This document shows positions 1 through 8,567 of a DNA stretch of 32,249 nucleotides, in pieces. The notes under the pieces are model-generated. The model had not been told where the DNA came from, made no database searches, and saw only the letters and a program-made list of their open reading frames with translations. Origin of the DNA: Aquisalimonas sp. (lineage in GTDB: Bacteria > Pseudomonadota > Gammaproteobacteria > Nitrococcales > Aquisalimonadaceae); contig NZ_SKOG01000044.1 of NCBI RefSeq assembly GCF_007120195.1, positions 1 through 32,249 of the forward strand. Direction: 5' to 3'. A program made the translations under genes and the position numbers. Position 1 is the first letter of the stretch. Each line of letters starts with the position of its first letter.

Positions 1-2
1 GC

Positions 3-1124
3 TATCTCCATGGTCGTGTGCGCGCTGGCGATGTGCTGGCCCGCATGGGTGGCGACGAGTTCGCCCTGCTCGCCAGTGACATTGATGAGGACTCGGCCCT
101 GGCCCTGGCCAAGGACATTGTTAAGGATCTTAATCAGCGCCCGTTCACACTCTCCGGTGAGCATTATCGGGTGGGTGCGAGCGCCGGTGTGGCGATGGTT
201 GATCAGCGCAGCGTGTCCGCCTATGAAGCGATGCGCGAAGCCGATATCGCCTGTTATGTCTCCAAGCACGCGGGCAGAGGCCGGGCACATCTTTTTTCCA
301 GGGGTGATCGTGCCGCTACCAGAACAGTCAGCGAGATGAAGCTGTTTCGCGATATCCGCGATGCCATGACGGAGCAACGCCTGCGGATCGTCTACCAGCC
401 CATAGTGGCAGTGGCGGACGGGCGGGTCAGCCACTACGAAGTCCTGCTGCGCATGGCCCGACGTGACGGCACCCTCGAATCGACGTCCGAGGTCATTACA
501 GCGGCCGAGCGGTACGGAGTAATCGGGGAGCTGGATCGCTGGGTCATCGACGCGGCGATTGCCGAGCTCGCGGCCGAGCATCGCCACGGTCGTGCGATAC
601 GGCTCACCATCAATCTGTCCGGCATATCCATGGGTGACCCCAGCCTGCAGGGCTTCATCATCAACGCGCTGGCACAGCATCAGGTCTCCGGTGAACGTAT
701 TGTCTTCGAAGTGACGGAAACCGCGGCCATCTCGGGCATGGAGCGGGCCTACGAGTTCATGCGGGAACTGAGAACTTACGGCTGCCAATTCGCACTTGAC
801 GATTTCGGCACCGGGTTCAGCTCGTATACACACCTGAAATACCTGCCGCTGACGTACCTGAAGATTGACGGCAGCTTCATCCGCGGCCTGGTGAGGGATC
901 CCGTGGACCAGGCCATGGTCCGCTCCATGACGGCCATCGCTTTTTCCATGGGCGTCGCCACCGTGGCCGAGTACGTTGAAAACCAGGAGATACTTGACTC
1001 TCTCCCAGGCCTCGGCGTGCGACTGGCGCAAGGTTTCCACATTTCCCGGCCTCTCGATTCCCCACGCTTCGTCGGCCAGGGCCGTTGGACTATTGCACCA
1101 AACGGGAAAATGGGGGCGACGTAG
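3..1124 (+). CDS. GGDEF-EAL cyclic-di-GMP signalling protein, 5' part outside the window
   Basis: The frame is already open at the window edge, so this is the 3' part of a longer gene. The visible protein starts just before the GGDEF active-site motif (RMGGDEFALL, about residue 16), so half of the GGDEF domain and any sensor domain are missing. A full EAL domain follows. It has the signature variant YEVLLRM, the N..S motif in NLSGIS, the E.TE motif in FEVTETA, DDFGTGFSSY followed by the lysine in YLKIDGSFI, and the late glutamate in AEYVENQEI. These are the metal-binding and catalytic residues of c-di-GMP phosphodiesterases, so phosphodiesterase activity is likely. The GGDEF motif is also intact, so cyclase activity or GTP sensing cannot be excluded. 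It acts at the cytoplasmic face. The next gene is on the opposite strand, so this is the end of its transcription unit. Confidence 0.93.
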   Translation, partial: YLHGRVRAGDVLARMGGDEFALLASDIDEDSALALAKDIVKDLNQRPFTLSGEHYRVGASAGVAMVDQRSVSAYEAMREADIACYVSKHAGRGRAHLFSRGDRAATRTVSEMKLFRDIRDAMTEQRLRIVYQPIVAVADGRVSHYEVLLRMARRDGTLESTSEVITAAERYGVIGELDRWVIDAAIAELAAEHRHGRAIRLTINLSGISMGDPSLQGFIINALAQHQVSGERIVFEVTETAAISGMERAYEFMRELRTYGCQFALDDFGTGFSSYTHLKYLPLTYLKIDGSFIRGLVRDPVDQAMVRSMTAIAFSMGVATVAEYVENQEILDSLPGLGVRLAQGFHISRPLDSPRFVGQGRWTIAPNGKMGAT

Positions 1125-1212
1125 GCAAATCTCGCTGATGCTGGTGATGGGCGTGAGGCCGCGCAGCCGTTCCTGATGGACCGCCCTGACTGACTGGTAG
1201 CGTGCCAGGCTG

Positions 1213-1479
1213 TCAGCGTAACTGGCTGTCCTTGCTTCCACGCCGGTTGTAGTGGGCCGCGCCGCGGTTGTCTGCGTCCCGCTCGCTCTGGCAAGCGACA
1301 CACAGGCGCACGCCCTGGATGGCCCGGCGCCTCGCCTCCGGGATGCCATCCCCGCACTCGTCGCAATGGCTGCGGCTCTCGCCGCTGGGCAGCTGACTGC
1401 GGGCGCGTTCCACGGCCTCTGCCACGGAACTCTCGATCTGCTCGTGTACGGCGTTGTCGCCAGCCCAGCCGTTGGCCAT
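1213..1479 (-). CDS. DksA/TraR family C4 zinc-finger protein
   Basis: This 88-residue protein has the layout of the short TraR/YbiI branch of the DksA family. A helical N-terminus with HEQIESSVAEAVERAR is followed by a four-cysteine zinc finger, C-D-E-C at about residue 39 and C-V-A-C at about residue 60. The signature IPEARRRAIQGVRLCVACQ lies between and around the cysteine pairs. Members bind the secondary channel of RNA polymerase and modulate initiation; the short forms lack most of the coiled coil of full DksA (about 150 residues), so its effect on polymerase is an inference. A good ribosome-binding site (GGGGAGG) lies about 9 bases before the ATG. It converges with the GGDEF-EAL gene and appears to be a single-gene unit. 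Confidence 0.88.
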   Translation of the reverse strand: MANGWAGDNAVHEQIESSVAEAVERARSQLPSGESRSHCDECGDGIPEARRRAIQGVRLCVACQSERDADNRGAAHYNRRGSKDSQLR

Positions 1480-1722
1480 AGCGTCAGCCTCCCCGCAGTG
1501 ATCCCACCCTCAAGTGTACTCGCCTATGACTGCTTGCCGCGAAAGGAGCGGTAGATGGCGCCGGCAGTGCAGGCCGGCCGCACGCGCGATTAGCCGCATG
1601 GGGGGCCACCGAGGCCGCGGGCCCCGGAACTGGCGGGCAGCCGCGGCGGCCATCGACTGCCGTTGTATCCTCCGGCGAGGCCTCGGTACGATGCGCGCAC
1701 GGAGTTCTGGTGGGAGCTGTCG

Positions 1723-2583
1723 TTAACCGCTCCCGTGATCGAATGGTTTGTCGTTGGTCCAGTCATAACTTCCCTGATCGCGTTCCTTAACCGCCTGCTT
1801 CCACCCGACCTCCTCAGCTCGGTGCTTGAAGTTGATGCCCTCCGGCGAATGCCGGGTCATACCATCAAATACCGTGGCTATCATCTGGGTGGTTTCCAGG
1901 CCCATGTTGTCATAGGCTTGGTTGATCAACAGCTTCTGCATCATCAACTGGTTGATGGGGACGGTGGCCATGCGCTCGGCCAGTGCGTCCGCCTCCGCAT
2001 CCAGCCTAGCGGATGGCACAGCACGGTAAACAAGCCCCAGACGCTCCGCTTCCGTACCGGTGATGCGGTCCCCGGTCAGCAGCATGCGCTTGGCACGTTC
2101 GGCGCCCAGGCGGTACACCCACATTGCGGTGGTGGGGCAGCCCCACACGCGGGTGGGCATGTACCCGATCTCGGCGGTCTCCTCCATGAGGATGATGTCC
2201 GAGCACAGGGCGATATCGGAGCCGCCGGCGACGGCGTAGCCCTGGATTTTGCAGACTACCGGCCGGTAGGAGCGCCACAGGCTCATGAATAGTTCGGTGT
2301 TGCCCTTCATGAAGGCGTAGTCCTGCATCGGGTCCCAAGGCATCTCCTGGGTGACATTGTTGGTGCCGTTGGCCTCGGCGTAATAGGTGAGATCGTAGCC
2401 GGCGCAGAACGCACGACCGGCCCCACCGAGCATGATGACGTGGACACCCCGATCGGCGTTGGCGCGCGCGACGGCATCGGCCAGCGCGCGTGGCAGTTCA
2501 TCGTCGATGGCGTTGAGGACGTGCGGACGGTTCAGGGTGATTCGAGCGATGCGGCCGTCCTTTTCGTACAGGACCTTCGGCAT
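1723..2583 (-). CDS. Crotonase-superfamily protein (enoyl-CoA hydratase/isomerase-like)
   Basis: The 286-residue protein has the crotonase fold signatures. These are the early strand ITLNRPHVLNAID, the first oxyanion-hole segment GAGRAFCAGYDL (about residues 55-66) and the second, GYAVAGGSDIALCSD (about residues 115-129). The segment where classical hydratases carry the second catalytic glutamate reads IGYMPTRVWGCPTT and lacks the usual E-x-x-x-G pattern. The reaction may therefore be isomerisation, hydrolysis or decarboxylation of an acyl-CoA rather than simple hydration. The C-terminus (about 40 residues after the fold, ending in WTNDKPFDHGSG) is longer than in short-chain hydratases. A strong Shine-Dalgarno (AGGAGG) precedes the ATG by 8 bases. 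It has no close operon partner. The substrate cannot be told from the sequence. Confidence 0.9.
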   Translation of the reverse strand: MPKVLYEKDGRIARITLNRPHVLNAIDDELPRALADAVARANADRGVHVIMLGGAGRAFCAGYDLTYYAEANGTNNVTQEMPWDPMQDYAFMKGNTELFMSLWRSYRPVVCKIQGYAVAGGSDIALCSDIILMEETAEIGYMPTRVWGCPTTAMWVYRLGAERAKRMLLTGDRITGTEAERLGLVYRAVPSARLDAEADALAERMATVPINQLMMQKLLINQAYDNMGLETTQMIATVFDGMTRHSPEGINFKHRAEEVGWKQAVKERDQGSYDWTNDKPFDHGSG

Positions 2584-3125
2584 GGGCTTTGCCTCCTGAG
2601 GTAGTGTTGGACAGGCCGCAGTTCGACGGTCCGTCAGGGTTTACTGGGTTCTGTTCTTCCGTCGTGGCGCCCGAATGGGCGGGCGTTCGTATATCCCAGT
2701 GTAAATAGCACGCCCGCGCCGCGGGTGCCGACGGCAAACCTGTGGCATACAGGCAGGTATCTGCCAGAATGCTCAAGCATAACGCTCGTGGCCGGGCGGA
2801 GGGCACTTGTGACAGCATGTCGGCAACATCGGCGAATCACGTATACAACGTGATGGCGAGCTGCGGGATACTGTCGTCGTGGCCGAGTCCACGATGACGG
2901 CGCGGCCGGGCCCGCACCGCCGGAACAGCATCACCAGCGCCACGCTGACGTGCAGGTGATCGCCGCGGGCGAAAAGTTGAGTCGGAAGGCGCAGGCCGCT
3001 ACCGAAGTGCCGCCTCGTCGGCCCGGGGTGGCGGGGTTGCAGGTTCGAATCTCATGCAGCCGACAGTCCCAGGACCTGTCGAAGCAAAGACCACGGGCCG
3101 CATTAGGCGGCCGGGAGCTGAAACG
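2584..3125. other. Intergenic region between divergent crotonase and GAF genes
   Basis: These 540 bases separate two divergently transcribed genes and must hold both promoters. I see no convincing sigma-70 pair. A short stretch near 3047 resembles a tRNA T-loop but does not fold into a tRNA. No reading frame here has a ribosome-binding site or a recognisable product. Confidence 0.5.
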
Positions 3126-3611
3126 ATGGCATTCACAGACCTCTACTACGACGGCTTTGGGGAACGCTGGCTCCATGCATTGGAGACAGTGGCGGCCGAG
3201 TCGGGCATTGACTCGCTGCTGATCATGCGTTCCACGCCAACGCACATGATCGCAGTGGTGAGCGCGGGCCCCAGGCGCGACACCTATACCCCCGGCGACG
3301 CCGGACCAAAGAGCGTCAACCCTGGCTATCACAAGCTCTATTGCGAACAGGTGGTTAACGATGCGGCGCCGTTGCATGTGCCAGACGCCGCGGCGGACCC
3401 CGAGTGGGAGGGCAACGAAGACCTGGTGCAGTTCGGCCTTGGTACGTACCTGGGTTACCCCATCAAAGGACCGGGTGGCGATGTCCTGGGCACGATTTGC
3501 GTACTGCACAGCGAGCCCATCGACTTCGATGCCGGGCTGCTGAGCCTGCGCCAGCGCCTGGATCAACTGCGCATCGAGATCGAGAACGACCTGGAGCGCG
3601 TGGCCGCGTAG
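3126..3611 (+). CDS. GAF-domain protein
   Basis: This is a stand-alone GAF domain of 161 residues. The start at MAFTDLYYDG is chosen because GGGAG lies 8 bases upstream; the frame is open further upstream, but that part is not protein-like. GAF features include the early helix ERWLHALETVAAESGIDS, the core strand IAVVSAG and the typical end LGTYLGYPIKG..GDVLGTICVL (about residues 108-130), followed by a closing helix. No output domain is attached. GAF domains bind small ligands such as cyclic nucleotides, haem or bilins; the ligand here is unknown. The sequence resembles the free GAF proteins seen near metabolic genes of proteobacteria. It may be co-transcribed with the short-chain dehydrogenase 125 bases downstream. 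Confidence 0.82.
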   Translation: MAFTDLYYDGFGERWLHALETVAAESGIDSLLIMRSTPTHMIAVVSAGPRRDTYTPGDAGPKSVNPGYHKLYCEQVVNDAAPLHVPDAAADPEWEGNEDLVQFGLGTYLGYPIKGPGGDVLGTICVLHSEPIDFDAGLLSLRQRLDQLRIEIENDLERVAA

Positions 3612-3736
3612 CCCCTCCGGGGCGCGCCGTCCATTGCTGGATTCGGCCGGCTACGGGCTCATTTCGGCTTCTGTCATGGTCTATACTGCGCGCGTGGCGG
3701 CTCCCGCGTTTACATCCAGCGAGAAGGACAGGCATC

Positions 3737-4495
3737 GTGGAATCGGGGCTGAACGGTAAAAGAGCGGTCGTAACCGGTGGTAGCAAAGGCATCGGCCGCG
3801 CTATTGCGCTGGGACTGGCAGCCGAAGGAGTGGACGTGGCCATCTGCGCCCGGAGCGAAGAGGCGTTGCGTGCCACCGAGACAGACATCGCCCACCTGGG
3901 CGTCAAGGCCTATGGTGCGATCTGCGATGTCGGCGACACCACCGCGCTCGACGGTTTCCTGGAGGATGCCCGCAGCACGCTGGGGGGCGTGGACATCCTG
4001 GTGAACAATGTGTCCGCCCTGGGCGGTGCCCGCAATGACCTGGATGCCTGGGAGGGGAACATTCGGCTGGATCTGATGGCCTCGGTGCGGGCAACCACCA
4101 AGGTGAGCCCCTGGATGCAGGAGGCCGGCGGCGGCAACATCCTCTTCATTTCGTCCATTGCCGCCCTTCGGGCAGGAGCGGCCGCCCCTTATTCCGCGGT
4201 CAAGGCGGCGCTGATCAGCTATTCCAAGAACTTGTCCATTTCGCTGGCCAAGGATCACATTCGTGTCAATACCATCGCCCCCGGTTCAGTGGAATTCCCG
4301 GGTGGCGTCTGGGACAAGGCGCGCAAGAACAACCCGGAACGCTACCAGTCCACTTTGAATACCATCCCCTGGGGCCGCATGGGTCGCCCGGAGGAAATCG
4401 CCGACGTCGCCGTGTTCCTGGCCTCAGAGCGGGCCAGCTGGGTCACAGGGGCCTGCCTGTCGGTCGACGGTGGCCAGCACAAGGGGAACCTGTAG
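3737..4495 (+). CDS. Short-chain dehydrogenase/reductase (SDR), classical type
   Basis: A 252-residue classical SDR. The Rossmann motif TGGSKGIGRA lies at about residues 13-22, the structural motif is NNVSALGG (instead of the commoner NNAG) at about 89-96, the catalytic serine sits in ILFISSIAAL at about 138, and the active-site pair is YSAVK at about 152-156. The C-terminal WVTGACLSVDGGQ is the family ending. The start is GTG, supported by GAGAAGGA 8 bases upstream; the frame stays open upstream through the GAF gene, but that part is not real protein. It probably reduces or oxidises a hydroxyl/keto group with NAD(P). Many such enzymes are annotated as 3-oxoacyl-ACP reductases, but the substrate is not readable here. 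With the crotonase and phasin-like genes nearby, a role in acyl-CoA or PHA metabolism is possible. Confidence 0.92.
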   Translation: MESGLNGKRAVVTGGSKGIGRAIALGLAAEGVDVAICARSEEALRATETDIAHLGVKAYGAICDVGDTTALDGFLEDARSTLGGVDILVNNVSALGGARNDLDAWEGNIRLDLMASVRATTKVSPWMQEAGGGNILFISSIAALRAGAAAPYSAVKAALISYSKNLSISLAKDHIRVNTIAPGSVEFPGGVWDKARKNNPERYQSTLNTIPWGRMGRPEEIADVAVFLASERASWVTGACLSVDGGQHKGNL

Positions 4496-4596
4496 CCCGC
4501 AGGCGCAGCTCAGTCTCACTGCGTCCAGCCGGATGGGCCGCTCCCTGCCAATGTATACGCCCCGCTGAGCGACCCATACCAGAGCCCGGCGGGCGC

Positions 4597-5118
4597 TTAC
4601 GCGCTCTTGGCACTCTTTCTTGCGGGCTGTTCTGAATTCGAGTCTGCCGTATCGGTTTCCTGCTGCGCCTTAGCCTGAGCGCCAGTGTATGCGCCGATCA
4701 GTTCTTGCCAGGCGGCAAAAGGGTTGGCGCTAAAGTTGACGTCGCCAGTGGGGATCATGGGTTGGGCGCGATGGAGCTGGTCGAAGGCGGCATCCCACAA
4801 CTGTGCCCGTGCCTTGATACCGTCACTCATCATGTCGCAGAGTAAGCGATTGAATGCGGGAAATACGCTGAGCCCATCGCCACTCTGCCTCGCCTCACTG
4901 GTCTGATCGAGTGCGGCAACCATCTGGGACTCCAGCTCAAGCGTTTCGTGAGTCAACCTCTCCATGGCCGAGCAAGCTGCCTCATAGCGTTCCCGCGGCG
5001 ACATCTGTCCGTCGGTGAGATTCCGTGGGGTCGCTGCGTAGGCATTAAGGAACGCCTCGTTGAAGGCGAGCAGCTGCTTCATGAAGGACTCGTTTGCGGG
5101 GGTACTTTGCATCGTCAT
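4597..5118 (-). CDS. Phasin-like helical protein, probably PHA-associated
   Basis: A 173-residue, almost entirely helical protein. It has amphipathic helices such as SFMKQLLAFNEAFLNAYAA near the start, a conserved-looking NPFAAWQELIGAYTGAQAKAQQ segment at about residues 130-150, and an Ala/Lys-rich tail (SEQPARKSAKSA). This tail and the absence of any enzymatic motif are typical of phasins, the granule-coating proteins of polyhydroxyalkanoate-storing bacteria; the assignment rests on style, not on a firm motif. The start at MTMQSTP is chosen because GGAGAATTCCG stands directly upstream; the frame is open for 43 more codons, but without a ribosome site. A 16-base palindrome lies upstream at 5233-5248. 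A second, clearer phasin is encoded at 22539-23033. Confidence 0.55.
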   Translation of the reverse strand: MTMQSTPANESFMKQLLAFNEAFLNAYAATPRNLTDGQMSPRERYEAACSAMERLTHETLELESQMVAALDQTSEARQSGDGLSVFPAFNRLLCDMMSDGIKARAQLWDAAFDQLHRAQPMIPTGDVNFSANPFAAWQELIGAYTGAQAKAQQETDTADSNSEQPARKSAKSA

Positions 5119-5232
5119 CGGAATTCTCCGTGTTGGCGAACGGCGTTCACCCATGTGCCTGAGGGATGGGAAACCGTCTCGCTTGTATGTGTCTGAGCAC
5201 TGCCAATTTACGCACGTCTTGGGCAGAAGGAG

Positions 5233-5248
5233 GTTGACTTGCGTCAAC
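5233..5248. promoter_or_regulatory. Palindrome upstream of the phasin-like gene
   Basis: GTTGAC and GTCAAC face each other across TTGC, a perfect 6-base inverted repeat, about 115 bases before the start of the leftward phasin-like gene. It could be a repressor operator, for example for a PhaR-type regulator, but there is no matched -35/-10 pair to place it and the site may be chance. Confidence 0.25.
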
Positions 5249-5433
5249 GGATCATGACGCGCTTGGAGTCCCCGCGGGATTACAGGGTTGAGTTCAGCGT
5301 GCGGACAACGGGTCGCGACATGACGCGCGGCCCGGCTGGAGGCCGCGACTGCCTCAGCAAACCGCCAAGGCCGCGCGTGTGTGTACCATGGCGCGGACTG
5401 TTCGACGATAGAAACTTGGCCTCGGGATGCGAA

Positions 5434-6111
5434 TCAGTCGTTGCCGGCTGACTGGTCGCCGCGTTCTTCCAATAGACGGAGGCGGTCGAGGACAACCGTT
5501 CCCGTCTGGCTCGTGAAGGTGAGCGTCGCGTCCCGGCTTTGCTGCTGGGAGATGCCGGTGACACGGTGGTCGCCGGTGTCGTAGACGCGAACGAGACCGC
5601 GGAAGCGAATCACCACCCGACGCTGCTCAGGGAAGATGGCGTAGGCAAGCTCGTTCTGGGCTCCCGTGGCACTCGGCGTCCCTAGCGACTCCGGCCACCA
5701 GCGTTCGTACGCAGCCCAGTTCCACGGCGCGGTCGAGAACGAAGCCCCCTGACCTTCACTCGACGACGTTGCGTCTGACCGAGACGTGGACCTTGACTGT
5801 CGCTGCCCTTGACGTGAGCCGGAAGCAGGCGCGGCAGGCTCGGTTGACTGCTCGACGATCAAATCGGAGATTTCCGTGCACAGCCCGTCGACGCGCGCCC
5901 TCAGGGCGTTGTTGAACATGTCACCGATCATCGTCATGCCCCCGCGCATCCATTGAACGCCACCACCGAACTCCGGGTGATAGAACTGGGCCATGCGACC
6001 GCCGCCTTCCGAGAGCGCGTGGAACGCGGCCAACGCCGCATCCTCGCTGACCTCGTAACGCTTGGCCAGCCTGGCGAGCCTACGGCGGATTGTCGGTGTG
6101 AGCTTGGGCAT
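5434..6111 (-). CDS. Conserved hypothetical protein with SHOCT-like ends
   Basis: A 225-residue protein of uncertain function. The N-terminal 75 residues are helical and contain the block FYHPEFGGGVQWMRGGMTM followed by MFNNALRARVDGLCTEISDLI. This layout matches small bacterial proteins usually described as SHOCT-domain proteins. A Ser/Gln/Arg-rich linker follows (about residues 95-125). The C-terminal 100 residues are a compact region rich in tryptophan and beta strands (PWNWAAYERWWPESLG, then FPEQRRVVIRFRG). There is no signal peptide and no membrane segment. GAGG stands just before the ATG. Nothing in the neighbourhood explains its job; treat the family name as tentative. Confidence 0.65.
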   Translation of the reverse strand: MPKLTPTIRRRLARLAKRYEVSEDAALAAFHALSEGGGRMAQFYHPEFGGGVQWMRGGMTMIGDMFNNALRARVDGLCTEISDLIVEQSTEPAAPASGSRQGQRQSRSTSRSDATSSSEGQGASFSTAPWNWAAYERWWPESLGTPSATGAQNELAYAIFPEQRRVVIRFRGLVRVYDTGDHRVTGISQQQSRDATLTFTSQTGTVVLDRLRLLEERGDQSAGND

Positions 6112-6381
6112 CGCCTCGATTATAACAACCCGCCGGCCGGGACGCCCTGATCGGCAGCTTGCGGCTCGCCTCGCGCGCGCCCGGTAACAATTCCTCGTCG
6201 CAGCCCACGAGGACGCCCAATCCCCGCTTCAGCACTCGGCGACTCTGACGCCCATTCTGGGATAGCTCACGGCACTTTCTGCGGCAGTTTACGGCGTCGG
6301 TCGGGTAGGCCACTATCTTGGTGGCTGTCGTTGTCCCGCTTCACCGACGTACCGTCCACGCCCGACGCCAGGAGCATCCCC

Positions 6382-6840
6382 ATGCGCTTTAAGACCGTCC
6401 AGGAAATCCTCGACTGGGCCGCCCAGTTCCACGGCCGACTCGCAGATCTGTTCAACGCCGCATCTGCCGTACACCAGCGCCAGCGCGTCGGGCTGCTGCT
6501 GGAGTACATCGCCGACGAGGAGAGCCGCTTGCGCAATAGCCTGAAGAGCTATGAAGTCGAAGGCGCTGACCGCCTACTCGCCACCTGGTTCGACAAGGCC
6601 CCTGACATCCAACTGCCGGAAATCCCGGAAAACCTCAGCGCCCTGCTCGAATCCGGTAAGACCGACACGATCCTAGAGTACGTGGTCACCCTCCGCGACC
6701 AGATGATCGACGTCTACATCAACCTGCGCGAGCAGGCCAACAACGACAGTATCCGTGCCGTGTTCGACAGTCTCGCCCAGATGGAACACAACGAGAAGTT
6801 GACCCTGGTTCGTGACGCCCGGCATTTCGAGGATGTTTGA
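6382..6840 (+). CDS. Ferritin-like / rubrerythrin-like four-helix protein
   Basis: The start at MRFKTVQEIL is chosen because AGGAG lies 7 bases upstream; an in-frame ATG 17 codons earlier has no such site. The 152-residue product is predicted to be a four-helix bundle. Acidic positions fall where ferritin-like proteins bind metal: the first long helix ends in EYIADEESRLR, and the last helix holds LAQMEHNEKLTL. Loops such as DKAPDIQLPEIPEN separate the helix pairs. The C-terminal rubredoxin zinc/iron finger of true rubrerythrins is absent. The likely role is iron or peroxide handling, but the metal ligands cannot be confirmed by eye. It appears monocistronic. Confidence 0.55.
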   Translation: MRFKTVQEILDWAAQFHGRLADLFNAASAVHQRQRVGLLLEYIADEESRLRNSLKSYEVEGADRLLATWFDKAPDIQLPEIPENLSALLESGKTDTILEYVVTLRDQMIDVYINLREQANNDSIRAVFDSLAQMEHNEKLTLVRDARHFEDV

Positions 6841-7031
6841 AAGACGGTTCGTCGAGAGACGCTGGGTGTCTATCAATTGCCCTTGGTTGGGCGGATTGGG
6901 GCGTTGTCATTGAGGTTGAAGCCGAGTCGAGGCGCAGATTCATGGCTGCCACTTGGCGCGGATACCAGCAATCCGATGGCTTCAGCGGAGGAAGGTAGAG
7001 TTTATACTGCCTATAATCGGGAGGCGCTGGG

Positions 7032-7910
7032 ATGAGTATGACATCGAAGGGGCTGATTCCCGCCGCATTCGTCGTTCTCTGTTTGCCAGTCACCGCACCG
7101 GCGGCATGGTTCGGGGATCTGGAGCTGGCCATTGCCCACGACGACAACATGAATCGTGCCGCCCGCGCCGCCGATGAGCGCAGCGACACGTTCGCGGACG
7201 TGGAACTGGTCGGGGCTCGGCCGTTCGACCTGCGCGAGTGGGGCACACTGGACGCGGGTGTCGTCCTCTCCGGTCGGGGGCACGACCGATTTCACGAGCT
7301 CAATCGCGCCAGTGTCGGTTTAACGCTTGATTTTCATCGTCGCCTGGGCCTTGGGCCGCAGGCTCCCTGGGTGGGTGCCCACGGCGAATTCCATTATGAC
7401 CGGGTCAAGGACGACCTGCGCAAGGCCCGGCGCCAAGTCGTGGGCGTCAGCGCAGGGCGCGGTTTCGGCGACGCCTTGCAGGTCTCGGGTGGTGTCACTT
7501 ACACCCGGCAGTCTCCCCGCAACGTGACGCGTGAGGAGGGCAATGCGCCGCAACGGGTGTTCCGGCTGAAAACGCTCACCCTGAGCGTCGATGTGGACTA
7601 CCTGCTGGCCAATGACTGGCTCTTGCTGGCCGGCTTCGATATTCAGGACGGCGATATCAACGCCAGCACCACCGACCCCGACCTGTTTGACTCCGAACCA
7701 CCCCCATGGCTGCAAGATCCGGTATTCGGCCGGGATTTCCGGACGTATCGCCTTGATGCGACGGTGTTCGGGCTGCATGCTGGTCTGTCTGTGCCCCTGA
7801 GTCCCCGCTCCTCGCTCAACGTTCAGGCGCGATATACGGAGGTGGATGCGCAGAACGACATCAGCTACGGAGCGACACGATGGCGACTGAGCTACCTTCG
7901 GGAGTTATGA
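7032..7910 (+). CDS. Outer-membrane beta-barrel protein, first gene of the cyclase operon
   Basis: A 292-residue exported protein. An N-terminal signal peptide (GLIPAAFVVLCLPVTAPAAW) is predicted to be cleaved near AAW at about residue 25. The mature part is a run of alternating amphipathic strands (for example FADVELVGARPFDL, TLDAGVVLSGRG, LNVQARYTEVDAQND) separated by polar turns, the pattern of an outer-membrane barrel. It ends in WRLSYLREL, with hydrophobic residues near the C-terminus as usual for barrels. A TATAAT box at 7012-7017 lies so close to the ATG that it would leave almost no leader, so the true promoter is unclear. The stop codon overlaps the start of the cupredoxin-like gene (ATGA), so the two are translationally coupled. 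The transported or sensed ligand is unknown. Confidence 0.72.
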   Translation: MSMTSKGLIPAAFVVLCLPVTAPAAWFGDLELAIAHDDNMNRAARAADERSDTFADVELVGARPFDLREWGTLDAGVVLSGRGHDRFHELNRASVGLTLDFHRRLGLGPQAPWVGAHGEFHYDRVKDDLRKARRQVVGVSAGRGFGDALQVSGGVTYTRQSPRNVTREEGNAPQRVFRLKTLTLSVDVDYLLANDWLLLAGFDIQDGDINASTTDPDLFDSEPPPWLQDPVFGRDFRTYRLDATVFGLHAGLSVPLSPRSSLNVQARYTEVDAQNDISYGATRWRLSYLREL

Positions 7911-8560
7911 GAACGGCGTTCGTCCTGTTTTGGGGGTTGGTTCTGGCGGTCACTGGCGTGACGGTGCAGGCGGCCGGGTTGCAGGTTCAGGTGCGAGATG
8001 GCGACGGTCAGGCGGTTGAGAACGCGGCCATCGTGGTGCGCGCCCTGGATGAGACACCCGAGCCTCCGTCGGGGCAGAAGGAGATCGTCGATCAGGTCGA
8101 TCGCGAGTTCGTGCCTCCCGCCATCGTGGTGCCGGTGAGTACGCGCATCCTGTTTCCCAACAATGACGACATTCGCCACCATGTGTACTCCTTCTCGGAG
8201 GCCAAGTCATTCGAGTTGCCGCTCTATACCGGCATGCCGGCGCGCCCCATCGAGTTCCCGAATCCCGGCATCGTCACCATCGCCTGCAACATCCACGACT
8301 GGATGAGTGCGCATATCTATGTGGTGGACTCTCCTTGGCACGGGTTGACGGACGGCGACGGTGCCTGGCGCGCATCCGACCTGCCCGCCGGGCAGTACAG
8401 CGTGGAAGTCTGGCACCACGGGCTGCCCGAGGAGCAGCAAAGGGTGGGCGAGATCGACCTCGAGGCCGATGCCAGCGTGGAACTGGAGGCGACGGTCGAA
8501 TTGGCCGCCGGGCCCTCCCCACGGCGCGCCCCGAGGCCCGGTCGACGCGGGTATCGTTGA
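7907..8560 (+). CDS. Periplasmic cupredoxin-like (plastocyanin/methylamine-utilisation type) protein
   Basis: A 217-residue exported protein; the start is the ATG in the ATGA overlap with the barrel gene. A signal peptide (VLFWGLVLAVTGVTVQAAG) precedes the mature chain. The cupredoxin core shows the expected copper ligands: a histidine in DIRHHVYSF (about residue 88), then cysteine, histidine and methionine in ACNIHDWM (about residues 126-133). The DIRHHVYSF / CNIHDWM pattern is that of the small blue-copper-like proteins often labelled methylamine-utilisation or plastocyanin-like. After this comes a carboxypeptidase-regulatory-like region (DGDGAWRASDLPAGQYSVEVWHHG). Its place between an outer-membrane barrel and a membrane cyclase with a periplasmic domain suggests a sensing or redox role, which is inference. 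Confidence 0.78.
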   Translation: MRTAFVLFWGLVLAVTGVTVQAAGLQVQVRDGDGQAVENAAIVVRALDETPEPPSGQKEIVDQVDREFVPPAIVVPVSTRILFPNNDDIRHHVYSFSEAKSFELPLYTGMPARPIEFPNPGIVTIACNIHDWMSAHIYVVDSPWHGLTDGDGAWRASDLPAGQYSVEVWHHGLPEEQQRVGEIDLEADASVELEATVELAAGPSPRRAPRPGRRGYR

Positions 8561-8567
8561 CGCTGAC

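Noticed and set aside
1712-1734. GGGAGC / GCTCCC inverted repeat over the crotonase stop codon as a terminator
   Set aside because: The stem is short, the loop is long and no T-run follows on the - strand.
3044-3070. A T-loop-like stretch (GGTTCGAATC) suggesting a tRNA gene
   Set aside because: The bases on each side do not form a proper 5-base T stem, and no acceptor, D or anticodon arms fit at the right distances. It may be chance or a scrap of a tRNA.
3404-3736. Long upstream extension of the SDR reading frame
   Set aside because: It overlaps the GAF gene in another frame and has an Arg/Pro-rich, non-protein look; the GTG at 3737 has a good ribosome site and starts the SDR fold.
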